Shown here piece by piece: positions 10,898-23,700 of a stretch of DNA of 64,000 nt. The DNA is taken from NCBI GenBank assembly GCA_002104985.1, contig MCGO01000053.1, positions 124,001 through 188,000 on the forward strand, read 5' to 3'. This stretch comes from Rhizoclosmatium globosum (taxonomy: Eukaryota; Chytridiomycota; Chytridiomycetes; Chytridiales; Chytriomycetaceae). The stretch's first letter is position 1. Each line of letters starts with the position of its first letter. Position numbers and translations under genes: made by a program. The notes beneath the pieces are model-generated. The model was not told the DNA's origin and made no database searches. It was given only the letters and a program-made list of their open reading frames with translations.

Positions 10898-12461
10898 ATG
10901 GCTAACGTGGTTCTCGGAGCTCAGTGGGGAGACGAAGGAAAGGGAAAGCTGGTGGATGTTCTGGCTCAAAAGGCTGACATGGTCTGCAGAGCTGCTGGTG
11001 GAAACAATGCTGGTGAGTTGGGGTGACAGGGTTCCTACCATTATCACCTTATCTTGCCATGGACAATCCCATGGACTTGGACGTGATCTCTTTCTATTTC
11101 TCGTTCACGATCACGATATCTGATGTTTATGTTGCGACAGGACACACCATCATTGCGAACGGCGTTCCATACGACTTCCACCTTCTTCCCTCTGGCCTCG
11201 TGAACGACTCGTGTATCTCAGTTATTGGAAACGGAGTTGTTGTCCACCTTCCAAGTTTCTTTGACGAGATGGATGCGAACGTGAAAAAGGGATTGAAGGT
11301 CGATCACACTCGATTGAAGCTCTCGGACCGTGCTCATTTGGTCTTTGATTTCCATCAATTGGTTGATGGAATGAACGAGCAGCAGTTGGGCAAGGACTCG
11401 TTGGGAACTACAAAGAAGGGTTCGTGTTTTACCCCCAACCTTTTCCTTTCACAGATACCATTCACCCATCAAACCCGTATACGCCGTGTCTCTGATTTTA
11501 TGTGGTATTCAATGATCTAACACTGCCATATAATCAGGAATTGGACCGACTTACTCCTCCAAGGCATCTCGTTCAGGTGTCCGAGTTCACCACCTCTTCC
11601 GATGGGACGAATTTGTGGCTTTGTACACAAAGTGTTTGGAGGGACACCAGAAGCGTTACGGTTTTGAATACGATGGAAAGGCCGAACTCGCTCGTTACAA
11701 GGCCCTTGCCGAACGTATTCGTCCATACGTCATTGACACCATCCCATACATCCACAAAGCGATCGACGAAAAGAAGAACGTACTCGTGGAGGGTGCTAAC
11801 GCGATTATGTTGGATTTGGACTTTGGAACTTATCCGTTCGTTACTTCTTCAAGTACTGGAGTTGGAGGTGTTGTGACTGGTCTTGGAATTCCACCAAGAA
11901 AGATTGGGGAGGTGTACGGAGTCGTTAAGGCTTACACCACTCGTGTTGGTGCTGGGCCTTTCCCAACTGAGCAACTTAACAGCGTTGGAGAGCACTTGCA
12001 GACTGTTGGACACGAGTACGGTGTTACAACGGGAAGAAAGAGAAGATGTGGTTGGCTCGACATTGTTGTGTTGAAGCACAGTCACTTGTTGAACGATTAC
12101 ACAAGTATCAATGTGACTAAGCTTGATATCTTGGACCAACTTCCTGAGATTAAGATTGGTGTTGCTTACATTCACAATGGCAAGCGATACACTGATTTCC
12201 CAGGTAACTACTTATGTTTGGCTTGAACTTTACAATGTCTTAACGTTCTCATTTACAGCTGACTTGGACACACTCGCTGAATCAACTGTTGAATACGAAA
12301 CCATGCCAGGATGGATGTCTGACATTAGTAAGGTACGCAAGTACTCTGACTTGCCAGCCAACTGTCGCAAATATGTTGAACGTATCGAAGCATTGATGGG
12401 AGTCCCAGTGAAATGGATTGGTGTTGGACCAGCTCGTGACGCCATGATCACCAAAGAATAA
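10898..12461 (+). CDS. ADE12: Adenylosuccinate synthetase
   Basis: Catalyses GTP-dependent condensation of IMP with aspartate to adenylosuccinate, the first committed step to AMP, in the cytosol. Four exons: 10898-11012, 11141-11419, 11538-12203 and 12259-12461. All join in frame, so this is one of the few fully intact multi-exon genes here. Family motifs are clear: the GTP/IMP loop QWGDEGKGK near the N-terminus, NNAGHTI across the first junction, GTTKKGIGP across the second, then [28 protein letters not shown] and the C-terminal guanine-binding region ending [13 protein letters not shown]. The length of about 420 residues is normal for the enzyme. The start has a purine at -3 and is conserved with the family. 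Confidence 0.97.
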
Positions 12462-12541
12462 GATTGGTGTTGGGGATAATTCTTTCGTTACGTTCACTTT
12501 TGTGTGCCTTTGTTCTGTCTGGAATCGCTCTTCATTCACTG

Positions 12542-12547
12542 AATAAA
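12542..12547 (+). terminator. AATAAA polyadenylation signal after adenylosuccinate synthetase
   Basis: AATAAA about 80 bp downstream of the stop codon, in the 181 bp convergent gap to the chitin synthase gene. Confidence 0.45.
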
Positions 12548-12642
12548 AGCTCGTATTATTATTGCTTTTTATAACATGAAGAATTGGAAATTATAAACTG
12601 TACAAAAGAAACTGAAGTTTGTAAAAACAAAACACTCTAAAA

Positions 12643-15600
12643 TCACCCTTGAATCACAACTTCAACTGTTTCGTTGATGAAATTCTTCCTTGCAGATAAG
12701 TCCTGTCCAAAGTATGCATTACAGGCTTCTCGTACTTTCTTTTTCGACAACTGGCTTAAGTCTGTGGTACTGATAATGTACTTGACATACGTTACAATAT
12801 CTTCATCTGTTGGAACTCCTGAGCCGGTCCATTGCTGCTCTGGTATTGCAGATTGCTGTTGGAATCCGCCAGCTTGTGAGGCAGATCTTCGGAAGTCCAT
12901 AGACATGGACATGGACTGACCAGCCCAGCGATCAGGACCAGCATTTACATTATTACGGAAAGCTGGTGTGCCAATGAAGGGTTTTGTGATACCATAGAAG
13001 CCCGCGGAACGGCCGAAACGTCAATTGGTTGAATGGGAGCATACGAAACTGATCCATACACAGGACTGATTCCAATTTGGTGTTGTGGTTGATACGAGTT
13101 TTGAGGTGGTTGTATTGTTGATTTACTTGCAAATCCACCACCCATTGCAGATGCCACATCAACGGATTTGTACGATGGATCTCCTTTGATGAGCATTGAG
13201 GATTCGTGGGCTTCCCATGTTACCAGTGGCACTGCGCTTGGGTCTAGAGGAATGAGTTCTTCATCATCGTTTCCACTGCCGTGACCAGCTCCAGTGTCGG
13301 CAGCTGCTCCTTTACGCGTATTACCCCATTTGAAGTCATCAAAGTGCCAATAAGCGTCTATATAGAGGGGAATATTAGAAATCGCGTCGCTTTTCAAAGT
13401 TGGTACTCACACAACGGAATATAGAAACTGAAGCATGGCATAGCAAGGATACTGATCACCATCCAACCAATGTGCTGATATTGACCTTTGAACAAGAAGA
13501 TGATTGCTTGGAGTCCATAGGCGCACGCCATCATCACCAATGAAATGGTTGGCGCCTCATTTGCTTGGACGGATGCGTAAATCAAGTAAACCAAGTAAGC
13601 AGTCGCAGCAGGCATAATCATCGTGGCAAACAAATCCAAGAAAACTACGAGTCTAAGTGAAAAGCAAAGACATCCACAGAGTGTTGGCAAAAAGATGAGT
13701 TCAAACAAGTTGTGAATGGTTGAGTTAATCCATCGACGACGTTGGCCCAACAACATGTTGAAACTGTCTGGAACAATAGTGTAGCATAGTGCGTCTGGGG
13801 TGAACTTATTGCGGTATTCTGGGAAGTGTTTGAGCATAAGTGTTGTCAAGAAACGATCTTCTCCGAGGGAAAGCAGGTTCTGCTTGTGAAGAGTATTGAC
13901 GTTGATATCCTTGTATTCGTTCAAGATTTGGTTCGAGATGAGTAGTGGGACTTTCTTGGGAGTACGTAATCGGTACTGAAGCAGTGGGGTTAAATAATGT
14001 CAACTGATCTTACAGTAGCTTAGACTTACCATACAGAAGCATCCAGGCAAACAGGTAACAGAGCCAAACAGAGACTCGAACGCCTTCGCCATGTGATGCG
14101 AAATGTAGTATTCATACACCTTGCATTGATAAGTACTCATGATGCTTCAATTTAAACAAACCTGCATCATGGTGACCCAAGACTCATTTTCGTTCTCAAT
14201 TCGAGTTTCTCCACAGATACCCATCGTGTTAGCATCATTGACCATACAAGACACCAAACGGTTCAAAGAGTTTGCTTCAACTCTGGTGTCGGCGTCAACC
14301 ATAAGACAGTATTCATACAAGTATGGATCAACTCCAATAATGTTCTTGATGTGATGGAATAGTTCTAGCTCCAACGGAGACATTGGTGTTCCAAAATGAA
14401 CACGATTCAAGAACTTCATCAAAATCATTTGGGAATCACGCTTTCCACGGTTTCCTGGCTTTGCTGTTTCTCCTTCCTTTCCGACTTTCATAACGACAAT
14501 GAAAGGAATGTATCGGGCGTGGATACTGTAGAGACCAGAGTATACTTTAGCCTGTCAAAGTCGAGTTTAAAAAATTAAGCTGCTTCGTATGCTATGCTTT
14601 ACCTTGTTGTGTTCTTTCAAACCACGGCCGATCGCCAAGTAGGATTTGGCTTCAGGCTGCTGTACTTTCTTGTCAACACCAAGAATTTGAAGCACTAAAT
14701 CTGGCGTCGACATATCACTTCCAGCCGACTTAATCATACCGTCCGAGACAATAAAGAGTAGTTTGCGAGTATCGTCGTAGTCGAAAGTAGCCAAGGATTC
14801 AATAGTTTTGGTCAGCGATGCCTCGCCTTCATTGTAACAAGGCACTTGCATAATCACAAAACGATCGTTTCCTTCTGGATTTGGTGAAGGAGCAAGCTGC
14901 AAAGCGGCCAAGAACTTGACAACCATAACAGCAACCATGACTCCCGTGACCGAGTAGAGGATGTAAGCAGCAGCATTACATCCCCCATTGCCAGCTCTAG
15001 CATCAATAAAACCGATAAGCATGAGTTGGTCGAAGCATTTGACAGCTTGAGCGAGTTGGGTGGCATTCGCACTTGCGTCACCACCAGGTTGTCCCAACAA
15101 ATCCAAGTTAAGTACTTTTGGATCAAACCCATAGATTGAGTTAGAACCGACGAGGACAGAGATATTGTAAACTCTTCCATTGATTGACGTCCACCAATCA
15201 TCCACTGTGTGATGTGTTGCGACATCAGATTTGGAGAAGGCCAAAAGTCCAACTAAATTCAGCCCAGGAAGCTTGTTTTTCGCAATTTGTGCATTTATCG
15301 TGAGGGTGTCGTGACAGAATCCGTTGTGCTGAGGGAAGTCCGGATCAGCACATCCAATACTGTTCGTAGTGTTTGAATATGTCAAATAAGGAACTGCAGG
15401 TGGATATTGAGTGTCTGAATCCCACGCGGCGAGTTGAGGAGTGTTGGTAACTGTGAGGAAGTTGCACGCTGGGGAATACGGCACTCCCGTATTTGGGTTA
15501 TAAAGAGGAAACATTTTGCTGATATCATAGCCTCCAACATCAGCGATTGCGGGAGAACCAGGATGAGGAAAGTGAGTAAAGTCGTAGATGTATCCGTTGT

Positions 15601-18495
15601 AAGCAGAAAACAATGCGAGGCCAGAGTATTTGTTGTGGGCTAATAGCTCCTGACGTGTAAAGTAGTTTTGAAGTGGACAGAGTAGCTTTCCGAGACCTTG
15701 AACAAAGAAGAGCATAACTGCACTCAACAGGGCGACGATGAAACAAAGGGCAAACTTTTCTCTCCAAGCCATTCTAACGCTTGCTTGAGGCATTTTACCA
15801 ATAATTCGAGAGCACAGTCCGGAATCCACCATGTAGTGAACCAAGTGAAATAAACCCACTGTCGTCGACTGGATGACATACGTTCGGGTTTAACTTTTTC
15901 GGGCTTTGCCTTCTCAGCTGCCTTTTCCTCGGCAGCTTCCTCTTCGTCTTCCTCGAGTTCTTTTTTTGAAGGCTTCTCTTAGATTGGAAGAGAGATCCTT
16001 TAGACTTCGACTTTGCTTTCTGTGCCTCTGGATCCAAAATGTCTGCATCAAATACAGGAGCGTCTTTCTTGATTTCGTCCAAAGATTCCAAACTCTTTTG
16101 AATGAATCCGGGGTGCGTTGGACGCCCTTGCTATCAAGGATCAAGTGAATCTTTCTGCCATCGCTTTCGTCGTTATTTGAAACCTTGTCGATTCGGGATT
16201 CCAAGGACCTCCAGATAGGTTCGGCGAGAAAAACTCTTGTATTTCCACATTGAGCTTCGACAGGTTTCCAATCTTCAATTTTGATGATTTCAGCACACTT
16301 TTCGGCGTCATCCTGTTCAGCCACGCTCACGTCTGCGTGCAATTTTCCGAATCTCTCCATGAAATCGGTAAACTCAATTCCAACAGTGTAGTCAACACGA
16401 GAAGCTTTTGCCACCTCTCTGATTTTGTAAGCCTCCACTTGGCTCAACACTTTTGCAAAGTCAAATCTGTCGGGAAGCATGTGATCGTTTGGATTGACGC
16501 AAATGATGGTCCATGACCTCATTTCATTGATAGCGTCCAACAACGTGTCGACTGATGCTTTAAGGCAAGACAAGGCACTGGTGGTAGCTTCGGCACTAAT
16601 TTTTGGCTTGGGAGGACCCTTGAGTGAGTTTGTGGATTGAAGAGACATGGAGCTGAGAACCATGCTTCCCGATTTTTTACGTGATCCTTCAGATGAGTGT
16701 GAAGGTCCTTGTGGAGCTGCTGGGCGTGCACTAACCATAGTACTTCCGTCCTTTGGGTGCATAACAGCCTTGACGACAGATTCTGTAAATAATCCAGCAA
16801 TAAATGATTTGGGTTTCTGTTTTCCTGTCGTGGAGTTCAGCGTGACACCAAACAGATTGATGACATCTGTGTAGCAGTTGTTTCTGTTTTTTCCTACAAA
16901 TCCATTGATATTGTAAGAGACGGTTTTTCCTGTATAGTGCTTGATTTTGAAGGCAGACCATCCACCTGCACCGGTCTCATAGAATTTGGACTTTCCAAAC
17001 CCGAGAGTTATCTCAAATCTGGCAAGCACAGTGGAGTCCTTTGCATTCTCGCCGTTGAGATACGTCTCGTGGTCAATCATTTCAAACATTCCAACTTTTG
17101 GATCATCATAAAAGTCAATGATGTCAGTGTCTACAGGAAGGGGCTTGCTGCAACCAACAGTGACAACTCCATCCGCAGCCACAGCAAAAGGGATAAAGTT
17201 GATAGCTCTCTTCAAAACAAAAGTTTGAAGCTTCTCGTTCGCATAGTTGCTCAAAAACTGGTCAAACCCATTTGGATTAGGAGAACGGTCCTCAAAACCA
17301 GCAATGTCAAGAAGACCAATTTGAGAGACAAAGCTTCCACCAATTCGAGAAGTACCAAGATGTGTGTTGATTTGCTCAATAATCCACTTAAATGTCAAGT
17401 GGTAAATGACGGAGGCAAGTGAGTTCCTGCTTCCTTAGATTTGTTCACGTCCAAGAATGCTGAACAAATGACATCATCTTCGACGTAAGATGCTGTAGTG
17501 ATGGCAGCTTCCAATGCATCAGCACTGACAGAAAACAATTTGGCGGCTGCCTCAAGAGCAACTCTGTTTTTCACATATGCTCCATAGCCCTTCCCTTGAT
17601 CTTCCATGGTGAACTCGATATTTCCAAGGTGTAGAATACCAGCTAAGGTTAAGAATATTTCGTTGGTGTTACGTCTAGAAAACCCAAGTGACTTGAGAGA
17701 TGCTTTCAAGGTTTCGATTTTTGGTAATTCTGGTGACGCGGACTTGTCACCCTTTAAAAAATGATAAGATTTGACGTCAGAGCTGTGCAGTAGCCATTTT
17801 GCTCTTTCTTCCTTAGTGGACGTTTGAAGGAGCATGTAAAAAATGTGGAAGTTCTGATCCTCCTCCGGACATCTGGAGACTCGCGAGTTCTCAAACAAAT
17901 AGTCTACAATCTTTGATCCAACGATAGTTCCATAATCATTGAAACGAAGCTCTGTGTATCGACTGTAACGTGTCGAATTTTTGTTTTGGACAGTTTCAGC
18001 ATTTCCAAAGCATTCCAAGATCAACTCCGTATTCAAAATGTCATTGTGGATTTTAGTTTGGGGATCTGTTTGCTGGCTGAGATGCACGATTTGTTGAAGG
18101 ACTTGGCGCAGGATTTCGGTTTTCCCTGAACCACTTTCACCACTGTTTGGACACGGAACGTTAGGACTGAGTTAAAAATTAAATTTATCACGTTACCATG
18201 TTAAGATGACTTGATCTTCGACTGCTCTCACCATATGCAAATAGGCAGCACTTGCTATATCAAATGGGTGCGGCGCTGGGACTCTTCCTTCATCACAAAT
18301 ATTCTCGAGATCATATTCAGAGTTATTGGGCGCTGAAACGCGTTTATACGGATTTATAGCGATCAAGTTTGTGAAGCCAATCCGAGTGTGAAGTTGATCT
18401 TTGCTGAAGCGATCCTGCAGCAGCACCACAATATCCTGCGGCTCAGTATTTCCTTCCTGATTCAGGATGTCCACCATATTATCTGGCCGGGGCAT
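12643..18495 (-). CDS. Chitin synthase with myosin-like motor domain (class V/VII type)
   Basis: Integral membrane glycosyltransferase family 2 enzyme that polymerises GlcNAc from UDP-GlcNAc into chitin. The N-terminal myosin motor-like region (18495 to about 16100) keeps the P-loop GESGSGKTE, a switch I-like NKNSTRY and the switch II-like LLDIAGFE, so nucleotide binding looks possible. Next come transmembrane segments, a cytochrome b5-like stretch (GYIYDFTHF), and the chitin synthase catalytic part with [11 protein letters not shown], a DAD-type motif (MVDADTR), and the QRRRW product motif near 13745. The C-terminus ends in a DEK_C-like domain (12643-12850). Frame breaks fall near 17430, 16110-16113 (G4), 15961-15967 (T7), 15808 and 13016-13018 (A3), nearly all homopolymers. 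It shares a 74 bp divergent promoter with the biotin ligase gene. Confidence 0.92.
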
Positions 18496-18569
18496 CTTGA
18501 GTGTACTTTCAGAGGAGGAAGAAGAGGGAAATCACTTGACAATTTTCGTTCGAGCCTTTTGACTTCACG
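18496..18569. promoter_or_regulatory. 74 bp shared divergent promoter, chitin synthase and biotin ligase
   Basis: Only 74 bp lie between the two start codons, so core promoters and both 5' UTRs must overlap here or extend into coding sequence. No TATA box is evident. Confidence 0.5.
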
Positions 18570-20621
18570 ATGAACGTTCTCATTTACAATGGTCCTGGCA
18601 CAGCCAAGAACAGTACTGAGAGAACAATCAAAGTTCTGAAGGCCATGCTCAAAGGACGGTTTGATGTTCTTGCCGTTGGACCTGATGTGTTGCTTCACGA
18701 AGACAAGGCCTGGCAAGCTACAACGTCCCTGCTTGTCATTCCCGGTGGCAGAGACCTTCCCTATGTAGAGGTACGATTGGTGGGATGATTCATCGTTGCT
18801 AATGGAAGTATGGAACGACAGAGCCTCGGAACAGTCGGAACAAATGCAATCAAACAGTGGGTCAAAGAGGGCGGTCGGTACCTTGGCATTTGCGCAGGAG
18901 CCTATTTCGGGTCGAAGCGGGTGGAATTTGAGGTTGGGACTCCGCTTGAAGTTGTGGGCGACCGGAAGCTCTGCCTCGTGGAGGCCATTGCGAAGGGAAG
19001 CGCTACTCCAGGGTTCGTGTACAATACCGAAGATGGTGCGAGAAGTGTTGGAATCCGCTTGAATTCGGTTCTGGGTCTTGTGGATCCTGAAAAGAGTCTG
19101 GGGGATAATGCGGGATATCAATTCAATGTTTACTGCAATGGCGCACCCTACTTTCACATTGTGGATTCTTCTTCAGTGGAAGTCCTGGCAACCTATGAAT
19201 CAAGTCACGTAACAAATGTCGCAGCTGGAAAACCTGCCATTGTTCAGAGTCGCTTTGGCAAAGGATTTGTTGTGTTGTGTGGCCCACACTTGGAACACAG
19301 TCTGGCGGAGGCTCCTTCATTATCTGATCTTGCTGATTGGGACAAGCACCAACGTCGTCTTCTTGAATGTATTTTGGCGCGTATGGGATTAACTCTTGAT
19401 CCACCAGCTTCGTTTTATATGAATGAAACGCAGAAGTCGGATCCATTAGTGCTCTCTATTATTCCTGAGCTAGCAAATACTGCCTGGATATCTAACTTGG
19501 TCAGAACCTATGGGGAAACTACCGCAGAAACCGGTTTAGTGTCAGTAAAGGACACTGTCAATTCCTTCAGCTTGGTGGCATGTAAAGATCCATCGCATTG
19601 GGAGTTTGACAACAGCAAATTTGATGAATTGAATATCCCGATCCTTTACAGTGCAGACGGTGCCATCTCTCCTCAGCACACCGACACGTTCACTGCGAAT
19701 ACATTCTTTGAGCACTTGAAAGCTGATCGTAAGCAACTTCAACTGACATCATCGTCGCAGAAATTTGGAACTCAGTTCTTGTACGCTAAATCCACTTCTT
19801 CGACACAAACGATTTTGGAGAAGAACTACAAACTCTCAACACATTTGCCTTCTGGTCTTGTATGCCTTGCCTCTCATCAGTACAGTGGACGTGGTCGTGG
19901 AGCAAATTCGTGGGTTAGTCAGGATGGCTGCTTGCAGTTCTCAATGACACTTCATCATCGAGACGGGCGATCTGCAGTCTTTTTGCAATATTTGTTTGGA
20001 CTTGCGGTAGCCGAAGGAATCTGTAGTATCGAAGGATATTCTGAGATTCCCATTCGATTGAAATGGCCCAACGATATTTATTGCTACACTAAGGATGTTG
20101 AAACTGGAACCAAAGTTTTGAAGAAAATTGGTGGCATCTTAGTGAACTCAAGCTACATGGATGGTCTTTTCAATGTTGTGATTGGTGAGCTCATTTACAC
20201 TTTAATCGAGTTACTAACATTTCTATGTAGGTTGTGGTTTGAACGTTGCCAACTCATTGCCGACACTCTCCGTTAATGATTTAATCAAGCAGTATAATGA
20301 AGAAACTGGCAAGAATCTCCCTCCCCTCACTCTTGAACGTGTCCTTGCTCGCATTTTGACAACTTTTGAATCAATGTATCTCAAGTTCCTTGTGTCTCCA
20401 ACATTGCGTTTGAACCGTTTCTGGAGCAATACTACTACAGGTGGCTACATAGTGACCAATATGTGTATTTGAAGGAACGTAAAGTTAGTGCCAGAATTAC
20501 AGGAATTGATTCTAGTGGTTTGCTGAAGGCTGAGGGTGTGGATGACCGTGAAGTGTATTTGCTTCAACCCGATGGAAATAGTTTTGATATGATGAAAGGA
20601 CTCATCTCTCGCAAGCAATAA
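18570..20621 (+). CDS. BPL1: Biotin-protein ligase
   Basis: Attaches biotin to carboxylases such as acetyl-CoA and pyruvate carboxylase by way of biotinyl-AMP. Exons are 18570-18770, 18822-20184 and 20231-20621. The N-terminal half is the amidotransferase-like domain typical of eukaryotic ligases (PGGRDLPYVE, then GGRYLGICAGAYFG). The C-terminal catalytic half has the biotinyl-AMP motif GRGRGANSW near 19885, then LKWPNDIYC, KIGGILVNS and GCGLNVANS. The final C-terminal cap reads VYLLQPDGNSFDMMKGLISR. One base appears missing at about 20400 (AA run), between MYLKF and FLEQYYYRW; otherwise the frame is open. The size of about 650 residues fits fungal BPL1. Confidence 0.95.
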
Positions 20622-20626
20622 TACTG

Positions 20627-20632
20627 AATAAA
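20627..20632 (+). terminator. AATAAA polyadenylation signal after BPL1
   Basis: AATAAA 5 bp after the stop codon of the biotin ligase; the next gene on the same strand starts only about 115 bp after the stop. Confidence 0.4.
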
Positions 20633-20735
20633 TGTATTACTATTCCTTTGTTTTGATTGGTCGAGAGAAGGAAAAGAACAACTCATTCTTCAACAAAGGG
20701 AATCTAAATTTTCACACTAGTTCCACTCCCCAAGA

Positions 20736-23700
20736 ATGGCTACTTTAACACCCACTCTCTCGGTCGATTCAATCGCCGATGGAGACTCCTCAGCCAGGCC
20801 TTTAACGCGAACCTTAACAACCTCCGGCCAGCAAACCCCAAATATCAAAAAGTTCTTGGAAGAGCATGTCCTGTTCAAGGGCCTGATGACAAGTTCTTGA
20901 CGACTTTGAGTCAGGCGCTGCAGTCTCGTATTTACAACCCGGGAGAGTTTGTTGTGCGGAAGGGTGAAATCGGACGGGCGATGTTCTTTGTGTTGAGAGG
21001 AGAAGTCGAGGTTATTTCAGAAGATGGTACGACAATCATATTTACGCGTTTAACTTGACTAAGTCATCGTACTGTGATAAGGTGAAACAATTTTGAACGT
21101 GATGAAAGAGCAGTCCTTCTTTGGTGAAATTGGAGTCCTGTTCTCCGTGCCCAGGTAGACTCCTGTCATAACAGTAAACCAAAACTTTATCATAATTTAG
21201 AACTGCTTCCTGTCGAGCTTACGGTCGTTGCATGATTTTGGCCCTCACCAAAGAACGTTTGCAAAGAGTCCTTCAACTATACCCAAAAGTAGCAGAAGCC
21301 ATTTCTATTCTGGCGGAAGAGCGATATGCTTCCATATGAAACAGAAACAGGCTGCGATGAAGGTTGATTTCGAAGATGAAATCAATCTTTCAGTTACCAG
21401 TGAAGATCTTAAGAAGGTAAAGCCGCTTAAACCTTCATTCCTAAGAGTATTTACTCACCAAAACTTCAGATTCCTCTCTTCAGAGATTGTGATTCCAAAT
21501 TCTTGCACTCTCTTGCCTTGAAACTGAATCCTGTACAATTTAGACGTGGTGAATCCGTTGTTGCTAAAGGAGATATTGCGAACGAAATGTACTTTGTGGT
21601 GCAAGGTATCGCAGAAGTTTTCAATGAAGAGAACGGAGCTGTTTTTGCAGAATTCCATCCCGGAACTTTCTTTGGAGAAGTTGGAATCTTTCTTGAAGTG
21701 AAACGCATTGCCTCAGTTCGAGCCCAAAGCTCTGTTATGACGGTTTTCAAGCTTGCAAAAGTGGATTTAGATGATGTGTTGAAGGACCACCCAGACATTG
21801 CCACAAAAATTAAACAGGAGGCGAAGCAACGTTTCGAATTGAACCAAATTAGAGAAAAATCCAAATTGAACACTCAGCAGGAGGCGGTGACGGAAGTTGA
21901 CGTTCTTCGTGAAACCTTGAAACAGGTGATTAACTTCTCGCTTGGAAAAATGATACACATTGACAATTTTGGCGTAGATTCCGTTGTTTAAAGGAGGTTC
22001 TGTGGCATTCTTTCACGAACTTGCAATGGCATTGAAGCTGCGTATATTCCAGCCAAACGAAAATATCATTGTTGCAGACGAACCTGGATCAAGTATGTTC
22101 TTCGTGGCTGACGGAATAGCCGATGTCGTCAGCAAAGACGGAAAGACTACTTTTGGTGAATTCCGACCTTCATCGTTTTTTGGTGAAGTTGCACTTTTTT
22201 ACGTCATCAACCGAACTGCCACCATCAGAGCTAGAACTGTTTGCACAACTCTGGAGCTACACAAGGACTCACTTCGAGCTATTTTGGCTCAACATGAAGC
22301 ACTTGCACGAACTATGTTGGCAAAAGCCGAAGAAAACTATAAACTTGCGATTGAAAGACAGAAAGCTGTTAAAAAGTTGCAAGAGAGTGGTGATTCACAC
22401 AAGTTCACGATCGAAGATACCATTGATAGATTGTCAAAAGTAAGTTGTTTAGAAGCAAGCTGAAGTCTGTAACCATATTATATATAGGTCCCAACATTTA
22501 AGAAAACTAACCCCAACTTTATTCGAACTATGGCCCAATACACTTCCGTCCATCGATACAAAAAAGGAGAAATGATCTGCAAGAAAGGAGACATTGCCAA
22601 TGAAATGTTCTTCATCGTGTCTGGAATGGTTGAAATCGTGTCAGAAGATGGAGGCAAAGTCTTTGATATGGTCCAAGATGGTGGATTCTTTGGTGAAGTC
22701 GGTCTCCTTCGAGGCATTGCACGAACCGCAAATGTCAGAATAGCAACGGAAACCTGTGACGTGATTCAACTGAACAAGGCGGCCCTGGAGACAGTATTGA
22801 ACGAATTCCCGACAGTTACCAATCACTCGCATTGAAGCCGATAAACGTCTTCAGCAGGTTCAGACGAGAAAGATGGTGGCTGATAATGCGCTTCATGAAA
22901 TCGATAACTCTGGAACAAAGACACCTGATATCTTGCGTAAATTCATGGCTCCCTTTTCGAAAAAGACGAAAGCTGAGAAAGTGCAAAGTCCCGGAGACAA
23001 AAGACAACCGTCAATGTAATTTTTAGAGCTGGAAAAGTGAAGCCCAAGCCTGATACTCGGACTGCGTCCAATAGCTCAGTGGGTAGTCAGGACAGTACAT
23101 TTGAGGGTCCATCAGCAAAGAAGACATCACCAATTGTAGATAAAGAAAAAGTGACTGCCGCCTCTGTTAATGCCGCTGCATCGCCCGAAAAGGTATAAAA
23201 GCTATTACAAGAAAGTCGTAGTATTAATCTCATTGAAACAGTCCAAAGGATTTGGTAAAATGCTCAACTCGTTGTTTTCCAAGAAAGACGAAAAGCCTAC
23301 GTCAAGTGTCAAAGTATCTCCCAGCCCCGTTTCTTCTGTTTCTCGCCCCTCAAAGGAGATTGAAAAACCACAATTGAAGCGAGCCAACCACATTTACGAT
23401 GTCCCGCAGGAATTATAGCAATTCCCTGCAATATCTCGATCCATATGACAGAACCCGGTTGAGACAAGTCAGTCAAAAATTCAATGCTATTGTTAGCGAC
23501 TCGAGATGTTGGACTATCCTCAATTGCCATGCGGTTTTCACGACGCTCGATCCTGATATTTTGGTGGTCTTGTGAAAGAGCTGGAGACCAACTGACGACT
23601 ATCAATCTCAAGAGTTGTTGGCAAATATTAGATGACGAGCTTGGAATCATGACAAATTCTTGCCCCAACATTCAAAATATTTGTCTCTCCAATTGTTGGA

